A stretch of 64,000 nt of DNA from Paracidobacterium acidisoli (lineage in GTDB: Bacteria; Acidobacteriota; Terriglobia; Terriglobales; Acidobacteriaceae). The notes beneath the pieces are model-generated. The model had not been told where the DNA came from, searched no databases, and was given only the letters and a program-made list of their open reading frames with translations. Position 1 is the first letter of the stretch. Each line of letters starts with the position of its first letter. Made by a program: the position numbers and the translations under genes. The DNA lies in NCBI RefSeq assembly GCF_003428625.2, contig NZ_QVQT02000006.1, positions 1-64,000 on the forward strand, written 5' to 3'. Below, piece by piece: positions 9,024-17,998 of the stretch.

Positions 9024-10052
9024 TCAGCCGCCGTTCACGAGGCGCTTTGCGACCTCGACGTAGAGATCGATGGCTTCAAAAAGCTCGCGTTTGGAGAGCC
9101 TTTCGTGCGGCGTATGCGCGACATGGATGGAGCCGGGACCGAGCAAGAGCGGTTCTCCCCAGCCGGAGAGCCAGGGAATGTCGGTGGTGAAGGCGGCGAT
9201 CATGCTGGGCAGGCCTTCGAAGTGGCGCATGCGCATGAAGGGGATTTCGAGGGGCCACTCGACGGTGGCGAGACCTTCGACGGCGTCTTCGATGGAGCTG
9301 CGCGTCTCTTCGGACGGGCCGACGAGGCGGATGAGGATCTGGGCCTCGGCGGAGTCGGCGATGACGTTGGGAGCGTGGCCGCCGGAGATGGTGCCGATAT
9401 TGAGGGTGCTGGGGCCGACGTCGTGCGTGGCGGGCAGAGGCAGAGCGAGGATGCGGTGCAGCGCCTCGACGAGCTTGTGCGTGGCGCTGTCGCCGAGCTC
9501 AGGGTAGGCGGAGTGCGCCATCTTTCCGGCGGCGCGCACGATGGCGCGGAGCGCGCCCTTCGAGGCAAGAGCGATGCGATTGTCGGTGGGCTCGCCGTTG
9601 ATGAGGAAGCGGCTGCCGCGCGGATTCTGATTGGCGACCCGGGCTCCGGCGGAGTCGCGCTCCTCGCCGACGACGAAGAGCAGGCCGGCGGGAATGCCGA
9701 GGTCGTGCAGGCGCTCGGCGGCAGCGAGCTGCGCGGCGATGATGCCTTTGGCGTCGCAGGCGCCGCGGCCGTAGATGAACTCGTCGTCTTCGCTCGAAGG
9801 GATGAATGGCGGAACGGTGTCGATGTGGGTGGAGAAGACGATTTCGGGCGTTTTTCCGGAGACAGAGGCGAAGACATTGAAGCGCTCGCTGGCGGAGCCG
9901 CTCTCGGCATGCTGCTCGACCGGCATTTTTTCGACGGACCAGTGGCGTTTGAGCAGGAATTCGGCGAGATACGACGCGGCCGCACCTTCGTTATAGGTGA
10001 TGGATTCGATGTCGACGAGGGCGCGGGTGAACTGGACCGGATCGAGAGTCAT
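9024..10052 (-). CDS. M20-family zinc aminoacylase/peptidase
   Basis: A 342-residue cytoplasmic di-zinc amidohydrolase of the M20 (ArgE/DapE/CPG2) family. The metal and catalytic motifs are in order: STHIDTVPP (H76, D78), GRGACDAKG (D100), the VVGEERDSAGA glutamate pair (E130-E131), and a dimerisation-domain segment KMAHSAYPELGDSATHKLV. It probably hydrolyses an N-acyl amino acid or small peptide. The substrate-specific subfamily (N-acetyl-ornithine, acetyl-lysine or LysK-like) cannot be decided here; the sequence resembles the LysK/ArgE-related group. The YyaL-type gene follows at 36 bp. The upstream alpha/beta hydrolase gene is divergent, with a shared intergenic region of about 145 bp. Confidence 0.88.
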   Translation of the reverse strand: MTLDPVQFTRALVDIESITYNEGAAASYLAEFLLKRHWSVEKMPVEQHAESGSASERFNVFASVSGKTPEIVFSTHIDTVPPFIPSSEDDEFIYGRGACDAKGIIAAQLAAAERLHDLGIPAGLLFVVGEERDSAGARVANQNPRGSRFLINGEPTDNRIALASKGALRAIVRAAGKMAHSAYPELGDSATHKLVEALHRILALPLPATHDVGPSTLNIGTISGGHAPNVIADSAEAQILIRLVGPSEETRSSIEDAVEGLATVEWPLEIPFMRMRHFEGLPSMIAAFTTDIPWLSGWGEPLLLGPGSIHVAHTPHERLSKRELFEAIDLYVEVAKRLVNGG

Positions 10053-10198
10053 CTGTGCTTCAGGATACAGGGAGGAAGCGGCCCGCTTTGATTTGCAGAG
10101 GAAAAAGCGGCAGGAGGTTTTTCAGGAACGGAAGGCTTTCGGCAGAGCGGGAGATTCGACGGTGTAAAAACCGGATGAATTTTCATTGCTTACAATGG

Positions 10199-10882
10199 AT
10201 GGCGATGACGATTTCCACTGCTTCTGCTGTGCTGCGCACGGTGGACGATCTGCGCGGACCGGCGGGAAGGCTGGAAGCATTGCTGAACTCCGGCTCGCCG
10301 GACGCAAATTTTGCCGCCCTGGTCTGCCATCCCCACCCGATGGGCGGGGGCACCATGCATAACAAAGTGGTGTATCACGCGATGAAGGCCTTTCAGGGGC
10401 TGGGGCTGCCGGTGCTGCGCTTTAACTTTCGCGGCACGGGGCTGAGCGAGGGCGAGCACGACCACGGCCGCGGCGAGCGCGACGACGTGCGGGCGGCGCT
10501 GGACTGGCTGGAGCGGGAGTTCAGACGGCCGCTGCTGTTTGCGGGATTTTCATTCGGCGCGAATGTGGGGCTGCATGTATGCTGCGGCGATGCGCGGGTA
10601 CGCGGCCTGGTTGGGCTGGGCGTACCGGTGCATGCGGAAGGACGCGACTACCACTACGAGTTTCTTCGAAGCTGCGCGCAGCCGAAGCTGTTCGTCAGCG
10701 GGACGCGCGACCAGTACGGGCCCATGGAAAAGGTGGAAGCCGCGGTCGATCTGGCGCCCGAGCCGAAGGAGCTGGTGTGGGTGGCCGATGCGGATCATTT
10801 TTTTGCAGGTAAGCTGGATGAGGTGCGCGCGGCCATGACGGCGTGGACCGAAAAAGAGTTTTCCCCACTGATACGTTCATGA
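10199..10882 (+). CDS. Alpha/beta hydrolase (COG2945-like)
   Basis: About 227 residues of a small serine hydrolase. Motifs seen: HPHPMGGGTMHNKV (oxyanion-hole strand), RFNFRGTGLSEGEHDHGRGE, the nucleophile elbow GFSFGANVG, an acidic position in SGTRDQYGP and the histidine in DADHFF, giving a complete Ser-Asp-His triad. The family covers uncharacterised esterases or thioesterases; the physiological substrate is unknown. ATG 10199 or 10205 is used because residues upstream in the frame look non-coding; neither has a strong ribosome-binding site. The stop overlaps the start of the glycerate kinase gene (ATGA), so the two are translationally coupled. Confidence 0.82.
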   Translation: MAMTISTASAVLRTVDDLRGPAGRLEALLNSGSPDANFAALVCHPHPMGGGTMHNKVVYHAMKAFQGLGLPVLRFNFRGTGLSEGEHDHGRGERDDVRAALDWLEREFRRPLLFAGFSFGANVGLHVCCGDARVRGLVGLGVPVHAEGRDYHYEFLRSCAQPKLFVSGTRDQYGPMEKVEAAVDLAPEPKELVWVADADHFFAGKLDEVRAAMTAWTEKEFSPLIRS

Positions 10883-12228
10883 TGACCTTTGACGAGCTGC
10901 ACCAGACGGCAACCGATATCTTTCGTGAAGCGCTGAAGGCCTGCGATGTTCCCCGGGCATTCGACCGTCATCTTCACTTCGACGACAGAACTCTTGTTCT
11001 GTGCCCTTCGCCGCTGCTGAAGGCGGCCTCCTTCCCTCTCGATCAGTACAAAAAGATCTTCGTGATCTCATTCGGCAAGGCGGGACTGACGATGCTGGAG
11101 GCGCTGCTGGAGCGGCTGCCGGAGAAGCGGAATATCCGCGGGGTGTGCTGCGCGCCGGAGCTGCCGAAGAAGCGCAACTGGAGAATCCGCTTTTTTGCCG
11201 GAGGGCATCCGCTGCCGAACGAGGATTCGTTTCGCGCGGCGCGGGCGGCGCTGCGGCTGCTGCAGCGGACCAGAAAAGACACGTTCGTCTTCTTCCTGGT
11301 GAGCGGGGGCGGATCGGCGATGTTCGAGCTGCCGCTGGACAAGCATATTTCGCTCGACGACACGATCGCCTTTCACGAGACGCTGATTGCCAGCGGGGCG
11401 TCGATCACCGAGATCAACACGGTGAGGAAGTACTTCTCGGCAGTGAAGGGCGGACGGCTGGCGATGGCGGCTCCGGAGGCGGAGAAGCTGACGCTGCTGC
11501 TGGCCGATGTGCCGCTGAAGGACCTGGCTGCGGTGGCCTCGTCGCCGACGCTGCCGGACCATTCGACTCCTGCGGAGTGCGCGGAGATTCTGGAGCGCTT
11601 TCACCTGATGGAGAAGTTTCCGCCGAATGTGCGCCGGTATTTCGAAGGCGTGATCGCCGGCAGGGCGGGCGAGCCGCAGTCCCCGCAGGCCTTCGAGCAC
11701 ATGCACATGGATGCCCTGCTCTCGAACCATGACTTTGTGAACGCGGCGCGCGACCGGGCGCAGGCGCTGGGCTTTCGCGTGGTGATCGACAACAGCTGCG
11801 ACGACTGGGATTATGCGGATGCGGCGGCGTATCTGCTGAAGCGCTTTCATGAGCTGCGGAGCGAGACGCCGCGGCTGTGTCTGCTGTCGAGCGGCGAGGT
11901 GACGGTGAGGCTGGGCGCGCATCCGGGATGCGGCGGGCGCAACCAGCAGTTTGCGCTGGCGGCGGCGATGGATCTGGCGCAGTACGAAGGCCAGCCGCTG
12001 GCGGTGCTGAGCGCGGGATCGGACGGGATGGACGGAAACAGTCCGGCAGCGGGCGCGATTGCGGACACGACGACGGTGGCGCGGGCGCGGGCCTACCACT
12101 TCGATCCGCAGGAGACGCTGGAGCGCTTCGACGCCTGCACGCTGTTTACCGCGCTGGGCGATGCGGTGGTGACGGGGCCGACGGGCAACAATCTGCGCGA
12201 TCTGCGAATTTTGATTTCGGGCGGGTAG
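10879..12228 (+). CDS. Type-2 glycerate kinase (MOFRL family)
   Basis: A 449-residue enzyme that phosphorylates D-glycerate with ATP, usually to 2-phosphoglycerate, feeding lower glycolysis. The N-terminal DUF4147 domain shows KIFVISFGKAGLTMLEALLE, FFAGGHPLPNEDS, FFLVSGGGSAMFELP and TVRKYFSAVKGGRLA. The C-terminal MOFRL domain shows LLSSGEVTVRLGAHPGCGGRNQQFALAAA and AGSDGMDGNSPAAGA. Length is typical. The start ATG 10879 overlaps the hydrolase stop by the ATGA pattern. It precedes a pectin/rhamnose region, and glycerate is a possible by-product there, but no glycerate-forming enzyme is adjacent, so the link is only positional. Confidence 0.92.
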   Translation: MMTFDELHQTATDIFREALKACDVPRAFDRHLHFDDRTLVLCPSPLLKAASFPLDQYKKIFVISFGKAGLTMLEALLERLPEKRNIRGVCCAPELPKKRNWRIRFFAGGHPLPNEDSFRAARAALRLLQRTRKDTFVFFLVSGGGSAMFELPLDKHISLDDTIAFHETLIASGASITEINTVRKYFSAVKGGRLAMAAPEAEKLTLLLADVPLKDLAAVASSPTLPDHSTPAECAEILERFHLMEKFPPNVRRYFEGVIAGRAGEPQSPQAFEHMHMDALLSNHDFVNAARDRAQALGFRVVIDNSCDDWDYADAAAYLLKRFHELRSETPRLCLLSSGEVTVRLGAHPGCGGRNQQFALAAAMDLAQYEGQPLAVLSAGSDGMDGNSPAAGAIADTTTVARARAYHFDPQETLERFDACTLFTALGDAVVTGPTGNNLRDLRILISGG

Positions 12229-12365
12229 GAGAAGGCAGGGATCAGGGATCAGCTATTCGCCGTCAGGGATTAGAAGACAGAAAGCTGTGCGAGCCCCGTG
12301 GAGAGGCTCGCGGCCAGTGATTCGGAACAGATCGTAATCAAGCCGGAGATATGTAACTTCTCTAG

Positions 12366-14015
12366 TTACGATTGCGGCAGTGTGGCCGAATCGGCGTGTG
12401 GAAGCTTCGTGTCGGGGATGGGGTCGCTGAAGCGGATGGCGAAGTTCTCGACCTGAGAGAGCCTTACGATGGGCGCTCCGCCAGCAGGCCTGGCCTGGAT
12501 GCGGAAGAGCTCGGCATCCTGCACATCTTCAAGCACGAATGCGGGGCGGGCATCGTCGGCAAGGGTTTTGATCCGGATATTGCTGAGAGACAGCCCCTTC
12601 AGATGACGAATGTAGAAGCCTGACGCGGGCATGGGGCCGAACATATTCGGCTCGGGATACTTCGTCTCGTTTTCCGGCGGATGGATGGCGGCCTGGTCTG
12701 CGGCGGCTCCGCCCTGCGCGACGATGAGGACATCGCTGATGGAGACGTCTTCGATCTGCGAGCCGGGGATGCCGCTGAGGATGGAAGAGAGCTTCGAGGC
12801 GGTGTTCCAGCAGACGATGTTGCTGATAGAGACGCGGCGCATGGTGCCAACCTTCGTGCTCTCTTTTGGGCCGCGGAGGCGCGAGCCGAGGCGCAGGAAG
12901 ATGGGCGCGCTGACGATGTTGCGCATGGTGATGTTGCTGACGGCGACGTCTTCGAGCAGCGCGCCGTCTTCGGATTCGAGCGCGAGGCCCTGGCAGCCTT
13001 CAAAGACGCAGTTGGAGACGGTGATGTTGATGAATCCGCCATTGGATTCGGTGCCGAACTTGATGCGGCCGGTGCGCGGGACGCGCGCGTCGTCGGGGAA
13101 TTTCTTCCAGGAGCCGTCGAGCAGGCTGCCGAGCTGCCAGTAGCCGGAGACGTAGCAGCTGGTGATGGTGACGTTTTCCGTGGCGCGGGCGTAGCCGAGG
13201 CCGTAGGAGCTTTTGAGGCAGATGCCGTCGTCCCAGGGACTGTTGACCGAGCAATTGGAGACGCGCACGTTGCGGCAGCAGTCGATGTCCATGCCGTCGC
13301 GGTTGGTGTCGATTTTGAGATTGTCGATGGTGAGGTTGTCGACCGCGGTGGCGAGGATGCCGAACCAGCCGCCCTGCAGGATGGAGAAGTCGCGCAGGAT
13401 GACGTTGCGGCAGTTTTTGAGCGAGATGGCCTTGTTGCCGACGCCGGGGCTGGTGGTGCCGGGCAGATCGGTGTCTTCGTGGTGGCCGCGGCTGAGGCCT
13501 TTGCCGTAGATGAGGCCGGGACCGGTGATGGAGATATTTTCGAGGTCTTCGCCCCAGATCAGGCTGTTGTGCCAGTGATTGTGGCCGTAGTCCTGGTAGG
13601 CGTCCCATGCGGTGTTGGGCTCGGCCGCATCGTATTGCGCGCCTTCGGCGGCGAGGATGACGGCTCCCTGATCGAGGAAGAGCGCGACGTTGCTTTTGAG
13701 GCGGATGGAGTAGCAGGCGTAGGTTCCGGCGGGAAAGAAGACGGTCCCGCCCTTTGCGGCAGCGGCTTCGATGGCGCGATTGATGGCGGGCGTGTCGATG
13801 GTTTTGCCGTCGCCCACGGCTCCGAAGGCATTGACGGAGAAGCCGGATGATGCTGCGGCGGCGGGAGCGTGCGGCGCGGAGGCGGCGAAGGCAGGCGCGG
13901 AGGCGAGAGCCGCGCCGGTGACGCCGGCTCCGGCAAAGCGAAGGAAGTCTCTGCGAGTGTCGTTCCTGCGGGTGTCGCTTGTGCGGGCATCGTTTTTCAT
14001 CGCGGGGGTCTTCAT
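12366..14015 (-). CDS. GH28 polygalacturonase-like glycoside hydrolase, Tat-exported
   Basis: About 549 residues. The N-terminus carries a twin-arginine signal (RRDFLRFAGAGVTGAALA, followed by ASAPAFAAS), so export in folded form. After it comes a right-handed beta-helix opening with AFGAVGDGKTIDTPAINRAI, typical of GH28/pectate-lyase-3 folds. The GH28 catalytic motifs are partly present: N-R-D-G (usually NTDG), S-P-W-D-D-G and G-R-I-K-F-G-T-E-S. The usual GHG motif between the last two is absent, which suggests an exo- or rhamnogalacturonan-active subgroup. The likely substrate is a galacturonate-containing pectin backbone, consistent with the rhamnose and galacturonate genes nearby. The start is uncertain (14015 or 14000). 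The lut operon is divergent. Confidence 0.88.
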   Translation of the reverse strand: MKTPAMKNDARTSDTRRNDTRRDFLRFAGAGVTGAALASAPAFAASAPHAPAAAASSGFSVNAFGAVGDGKTIDTPAINRAIEAAAAKGGTVFFPAGTYACYSIRLKSNVALFLDQGAVILAAEGAQYDAAEPNTAWDAYQDYGHNHWHNSLIWGEDLENISITGPGLIYGKGLSRGHHEDTDLPGTTSPGVGNKAISLKNCRNVILRDFSILQGGWFGILATAVDNLTIDNLKIDTNRDGMDIDCCRNVRVSNCSVNSPWDDGICLKSSYGLGYARATENVTITSCYVSGYWQLGSLLDGSWKKFPDDARVPRTGRIKFGTESNGGFINITVSNCVFEGCQGLALESEDGALLEDVAVSNITMRNIVSAPIFLRLGSRLRGPKESTKVGTMRRVSISNIVCWNTASKLSSILSGIPGSQIEDVSISDVLIVAQGGAAADQAAIHPPENETKYPEPNMFGPMPASGFYIRHLKGLSLSNIRIKTLADDARPAFVLEDVQDAELFRIQARPAGGAPIVRLSQVENFAIRFSDPIPDTKLPHADSATLPQS

Positions 14016-14221
14016 GCTGGCTGGCGCGGGCGGCGCGGCATCTTCGGCGCTTCCCTGCTCTTCTCCTTTGTGCCGCTTCGTCCGGCATGTAACAAGGTAC
14101 ACGAAGTGGTCGGACCAGTTGAAGTTTCGACGGAAAATCGGTCCTCCCGATGCGGCAGGCGAGGCAGTTGTGGCATGGTGGAGGAGCGGACTTTTTTGTC
14201 AGAAGACGGAGCGAGGGCCGA

Positions 14222-14965
14222 GTGCGCATTACGCTTTTTATTACCTGCTACAACGACACGCTGTTTCCGGAGACGGGCCAGGCGGTGGTGCGGCTGCTGG
14301 AGCGGCTGGGGCATGAGGTGGTCTTTCCTCTCGACCAGACCTGCTGCGGGCAGATGCACTACAACACCGGCTATCAGCGCGAGGCCGTTCCACTGATGAA
14401 GCGGTTTGTGGAGACGTTCCGGGAGGCGGAGACGATCTGCATTCCCTCTTCGTCGTGTGTGGCTATGATTCGCGACCACTATCCGCTGATGGCGGAGGAG
14501 AGCGGCGACGCGGAGCTGGTGCGGGCAGTGGAAGAGCTGCTGCCGCGCATCTATGAGCTGAGCGAGCTGCTGGTGAAGAAGCTGGGCCTGGAAGATGTGG
14601 GCGCGTACTACGCGCATCGCGTGACCTACCACGCGAGCTGCCACTCGCTGCGCGGGCTGCAGCTTGGGGATATTCCGCTGCGGCTGCTGCGGAAGGTGCG
14701 CGGCATCGATCTGGTGGAGCTGCCGAATATCGACCGCTGCTGCGGCTTCGGCGGCACGTTCGCGGTGAAGAACGGCGACGTGTCGGCGGCAATGCTGGCG
14801 GAGAAGATGAAGGACGTGGAGAACACGACGGCCGAGGTGTGCACGGCGGTGGATAACTCATGCCTGATGCACATCTTCGGCGGGCTGCACCGGGCGAGGG
14901 CGGGCGTGAAGACGGTGCATCTGGCGCAGATTCTGGCCTCGACCGAAGCGGAGGGCGAAGCATGA
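14222..14965 (+). CDS. lutA: L-lactate utilisation protein LutA (CCG-domain Fe-S protein)
   Basis: About 247 residues with two cysteine-rich CCG modules: QTCCGQMHYNTGYQ in the first half and a CHSLRG ... DRCCGFGGTFAVKN pair in the second. This is the architecture of LutA/LldE, one of three subunits of the flavin-independent L-lactate oxidase that makes pyruvate at the membrane-quinone level. The likely start is GTG 14222, giving VRITLFITCYNDTLFPETG, the family N-terminus; the extension upstream is not family-like. It overlaps lutB by ATGA, so lutABC is an operon. The divergent GH28 gene shares the 206-bp upstream region. Confidence 0.93.
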   Translation: MRITLFITCYNDTLFPETGQAVVRLLERLGHEVVFPLDQTCCGQMHYNTGYQREAVPLMKRFVETFREAETICIPSSSCVAMIRDHYPLMAEESGDAELVRAVEELLPRIYELSELLVKKLGLEDVGAYYAHRVTYHASCHSLRGLQLGDIPLRLLRKVRGIDLVELPNIDRCCGFGGTFAVKNGDVSAAMLAEKMKDVENTTAEVCTAVDNSCLMHIFGGLHRARAGVKTVHLAQILASTEAEGEA

Positions 14966-16401
14966 CGGTGCGGGTGGGCGAGTCGGCGCGGGCCCTGCCG
15001 TTTCAGAAAGCGGCGCTGCCGCTGCTGGACGATGCGCAACTGAGAAAGAACGTGCGTCATGCGACGGATACGATCCAGCGCAAGCGCGGGCTGGTGGTGG
15101 CGGAGCAGACGGACTGGCAGGAGCTACGGACGGCGGCGAGCGCGATCAAGCGGCACACGCTGAAGCATCTGGACACGTACCTGACGCAGTTCGAGGAGCG
15201 CTTTACGGCGGCGGGCGGCGTGGTGCACTGGGCCTCGGACGCGGACGAGGCGAACCGCATTGTGCTGGGGCTGGTGCAACAGTATGGCGGCAAGGAAGTC
15301 ATCAAGATCAAGACGATGACTTCGGACGAGACGCGGCTGAACGAGGCGCTGGAGCAGGCGGGCGTTCATCCGTATGAGACGGACCTGGCGGAGCTGATTA
15401 TTCAGCTGGGGCACGATAAGCCATCGCATATCGTCGTCCCGGCGCTGCACAAGAACCGCGCGCAGATTCGCGAGATCTTTCTGCGCGAGATGGGGCTGAA
15501 GGAGCTGGGCAACCGGCCGGAGGATCTGACGGCGGCGGCGCGGCGGTTTCTGCGCGAGAAGTTTCTGCGCGTGAAGATCGGCGTAAGCGGCGCGAATTTC
15601 CTGATCGCGGAGACGGGCGGCGTGTGCATTGTGGAATCGGAGGGCAATGGACGGATGTGCCTGACGATGCCGGAGGTGCTGATCTCGATGGCGGGGATCG
15701 AGAAGGTGATTCCGTCGTTCGAGGATCTGGAGGTCTTTCTGCAGCTGCTGCCGCGGTCGGCGACGGGCGAGCGGATGAATCCGTACAACTCGATCTGGAC
15801 GGGCACGCACGAGGACGACGGGCCGAAGCACTTTCATGTGGTGCTGCTGGACAACGGACGCACGAGCATCCTGGCGGATAAGGAATCGAGGCAGACGCTG
15901 CACTGCATTCGCTGCGCGGCGTGCCTGAATACGTGTCCGGTGTACCGACAGACGGGCGGGCACGCGTACGGGTCGAGCTATGCGGGGCCGATTGGAGCGA
16001 TCTTTACGCCGCAGGTGCTGAATATGGAGCACGCGCAGTCGCTTCCCTACGCGTCGTCGCTGTGCGGAGCGTGCTATGAAGTGTGTCCGGTGAAGATCAA
16101 CATTCCGGAGGTGCTGATTCATCTGCGCGGGCGTGTGGTGCGCGAGCAGAAGAGCGCGCTCGATCCGGAGGCGCTGGGGATGAAGGCGATGGCCACGGTC
16201 TTCGGCAGCCGTCATCGCTTTGAGGCGGCGCAGCGGCTGGCGCGGGTGGGGCAATGGCCCGTCGTATCGCATGGATGGGTGCGGCACCTGCCGGGCATGA
16301 TGGGCAACTGGACGGCGGTGCGCGATATGAAGGCGATTCCCGATCAGCCGTTCCGCGCGTGGTGGAAGCAGCGCCAGAAAAAACAGGAGAAGCAGGCATG
16401 A
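14962..16401 (+). CDS. lutB: L-lactate utilisation Fe-S protein LutB
   Basis: A 479-residue protein. An N-terminal LUD-type domain (ALPLLDDAQLRKNVRHAT to the GVSGANFLIAETGG segment) is followed by a ferredoxin-like domain with two 4Fe-4S motifs, CIRCAACLNTCP and CGACYEVCP, and a C-terminal LutB tail. This is the electron-transfer subunit of the LutABC lactate oxidase. ATG 14962 overlaps the lutA stop, and its own stop overlaps the lutC start. Context supports oxidation of L-lactate derived from rhamnose-derived lactaldehyde (see rhaEW at 21866). Confidence 0.95.
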   Translation: MTVRVGESARALPFQKAALPLLDDAQLRKNVRHATDTIQRKRGLVVAEQTDWQELRTAASAIKRHTLKHLDTYLTQFEERFTAAGGVVHWASDADEANRIVLGLVQQYGGKEVIKIKTMTSDETRLNEALEQAGVHPYETDLAELIIQLGHDKPSHIVVPALHKNRAQIREIFLREMGLKELGNRPEDLTAAARRFLREKFLRVKIGVSGANFLIAETGGVCIVESEGNGRMCLTMPEVLISMAGIEKVIPSFEDLEVFLQLLPRSATGERMNPYNSIWTGTHEDDGPKHFHVVLLDNGRTSILADKESRQTLHCIRCAACLNTCPVYRQTGGHAYGSSYAGPIGAIFTPQVLNMEHAQSLPYASSLCGACYEVCPVKINIPEVLIHLRGRVVREQKSALDPEALGMKAMATVFGSRHRFEAAQRLARVGQWPVVSHGWVRHLPGMMGNWTAVRDMKAIPDQPFRAWWKQRQKKQEKQA

Positions 16402-17087
16402 GCGGGACGCGCGAAGCGGTTCTGAAGCGGATTCGCTCGGCGATCGGCGGATCGTCTGCCGATGCGGCGGCGCGGGAGGCGGAGCGCGAAGTGCTCCCGC
16501 GGGAGTATCGCCGCGCGGGCTCGCTGGATGCAGATGCGCGGCTGGCGATGTTTATCGAGCGGCTGCACGAGTACGACGCCAACGTGGTGCGGACGGATGC
16601 GGCGCGAGTGGCGGTCGCGATCGGCGCGATTCTGCAGGAGCACGGGCAGCGGTCGGTGATTGTGGCGGACGGCTTTCCGGTAGAGATGCTGCCTGACCCG
16701 ATCACGCCAAAATCGGGCGCGGCAGGGGGGCCGGCTGAGAGCTTTGCCTTCCGGCGCGAGGAGAAGGCGAACGTCGAGGATCTGGACCGCTGCGACGGCA
16801 TCATCACGAGCTGCTTTGCGGGGATCGCCTTCACGGGATCGATTGTGCTGACGCATGGGCCGGGCGAGGGAGCGCGGCGATTTACGCTGCTGCCGGACCG
16901 GCACCTGTGCGTGGTGCGCACGGAGCAGGTGGTAGAGACGGTGCCGGAGGCGATGGATCGGCTGGCGGGATTTGCAACCGCTCCGATTACGTTTATCTCC
17001 GGGCCTTCGGCGACGGCGGATATCGAGATGATGCGCGTGCGCGGCGTGCACGGGCCGCGCTTTCTGGACGTGGTGCTGGTGGGGTGA
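16398..17087 (+). CDS. lutC: L-lactate utilisation protein LutC (LUD domain)
   Basis: A 229-residue LUD-domain protein, the third subunit of the LutABC complex. Recognisable features are the helical start REAVLKRIRSAIGG, the DGIITSCFAGIAFTGSIVLTHGPGEGARRFTLLPDRHLCVV core and the ending ATADIEMMRVRGVHGPRFLDVVLV. ATG 16398 overlaps the lutB stop by ATGA. No terminator was seen after it; the DNA downstream changes to an AT-richer segment. Confidence 0.93.
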   Translation: MSGTREAVLKRIRSAIGGSSADAAAREAEREVLPREYRRAGSLDADARLAMFIERLHEYDANVVRTDAARVAVAIGAILQEHGQRSVIVADGFPVEMLPDPITPKSGAAGGPAESFAFRREEKANVEDLDRCDGIITSCFAGIAFTGSIVLTHGPGEGARRFTLLPDRHLCVVRTEQVVETVPEAMDRLAGFATAPITFISGPSATADIEMMRVRGVHGPRFLDVVLVG

Positions 17088-17162
17088 ACTTATCTCGCTA
17101 TCGACCCATGCCTACAATCTGAAAGTCTGGCAGGGCCCTAATTTTCCCCGATCATAACGCTG

Positions 17163-17804
17163 TCAGTCTGCGTCATTCCCCCTATTGCATGGAGCTAATT
17201 GATCGCTCGCGTTCAACAGACAAAAGCTCATGAAATGCCTCTTATCTTTGGGGTAGATATCGTAAGTGATATCACCCCAGACGTAATAGTGAGGTCCTGA
17301 ACTGTGATTGGATGGATCAAGACTGTTCTTTGGTACGGCTTGAGAGTGGTTGGTTGTGTCGAATGTCATAGTCGCATCTCTACCGATGGTCCCGACATCT
17401 TCCACTAAGCAGCCTGGGATATTAGGCGGGAAAGCACCAATGGAGGGTACGTCAACTCTGACCTGTCCGCATCTCCAGATATGGATATTAAATGCTGGAG
17501 AAGGACCGGTGTTCGTAATGATTATCCTCCCAGTTACTCTGGGTGCATCTGGTGTATATCTAAATCCAGTTTCCTTTATCACAACCCAAGCGCGAGAATT
17601 TAAAAGTGCAGCAACGGCTAGGTTGCGTGTGTCAGTTCCCCCCTCGTGCATCTCCCTAAGTTGATTTCTCAAGATGCAAGTCGTCACCAGACTGGTAATC
17701 ACCAAAATGAGAGTGAAGATCGCCATCCATTTTTGTTGCGTTAGCGGTAATACGTGCCGATTTGTCAGCGGATGATTCCTGTTCCGTTTTGGCGAACTTC
17801 TCAT
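17163..17804 (-). CDS. Hypothetical single-pass membrane protein
   Basis: A 213-residue protein that I do not recognise by function. Residues about 27-45 (WMAIFTLILVITSLVTTCI) form one transmembrane helix, followed by a periplasmic-looking domain of about 165 residues with RVTGRIIITNTGPSPAFNIHI, which resembles an immunoglobulin-like strand pattern seen in many uncharacterised single-TM proteins. Codon use is AT-richer than all neighbours. The start is uncertain: no ribosome-binding site precedes ATG 17804, and another frame on the same strand (17656-17904, TTG start) overlaps the N-terminal part. A frameshift joining the two is possible but not shown. It is flanked by the lut and rha genes with no functional link evident. 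Confidence 0.6.
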   Translation of the reverse strand: MRSSPKRNRNHPLTNRHVLPLTQQKWMAIFTLILVITSLVTTCILRNQLREMHEGGTDTRNLAVAALLNSRAWVVIKETGFRYTPDAPRVTGRIIITNTGPSPAFNIHIWRCGQVRVDVPSIGAFPPNIPGCLVEDVGTIGRDATMTFDTTNHSQAVPKNSLDPSNHSSGPHYYVWGDITYDIYPKDKRHFMSFCLLNASDQLAPCNRGNDAD

Positions 17805-17998
17805 TCATTTTGTGTTTTAGATAACTGATGAACCGAGCCCACCGACTCTGAATACGTGTCTTTATTGAGGGGTCTTCACTTGAGCCCTTTTTCACTTTGG
17901 CCAAGGCGTATACCTCATTTTGGATTATTGCTTCAGCTTAGAACACCACCGAAAATCACGCCCATTGACAATGGAGGGCAGACTATAGTGGGCTCCAA

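Noticed and set aside
6972-10091. A 1039-residue open frame on the plus strand spanning two minus-strand genes
   Set aside because: It crosses the YyaL and M20 genes antisense, has shadow-like composition and no recognised motif; both opposite genes have complete catalytic motifs.
12289-12311. GCGAGCC-N9-GGCTCGC hairpin after the glycerate kinase as a terminator
   Set aside because: A perfect 7-bp stem, but there is no T-run on either side, so termination cannot be supported.
17656-17904. An 82-codon frame with TTG start on the minus strand
   Set aside because: Overlaps the membrane-helix region of the hypothetical protein in another frame and has no ribosome-binding site; kept only as evidence of start uncertainty or a frameshift.
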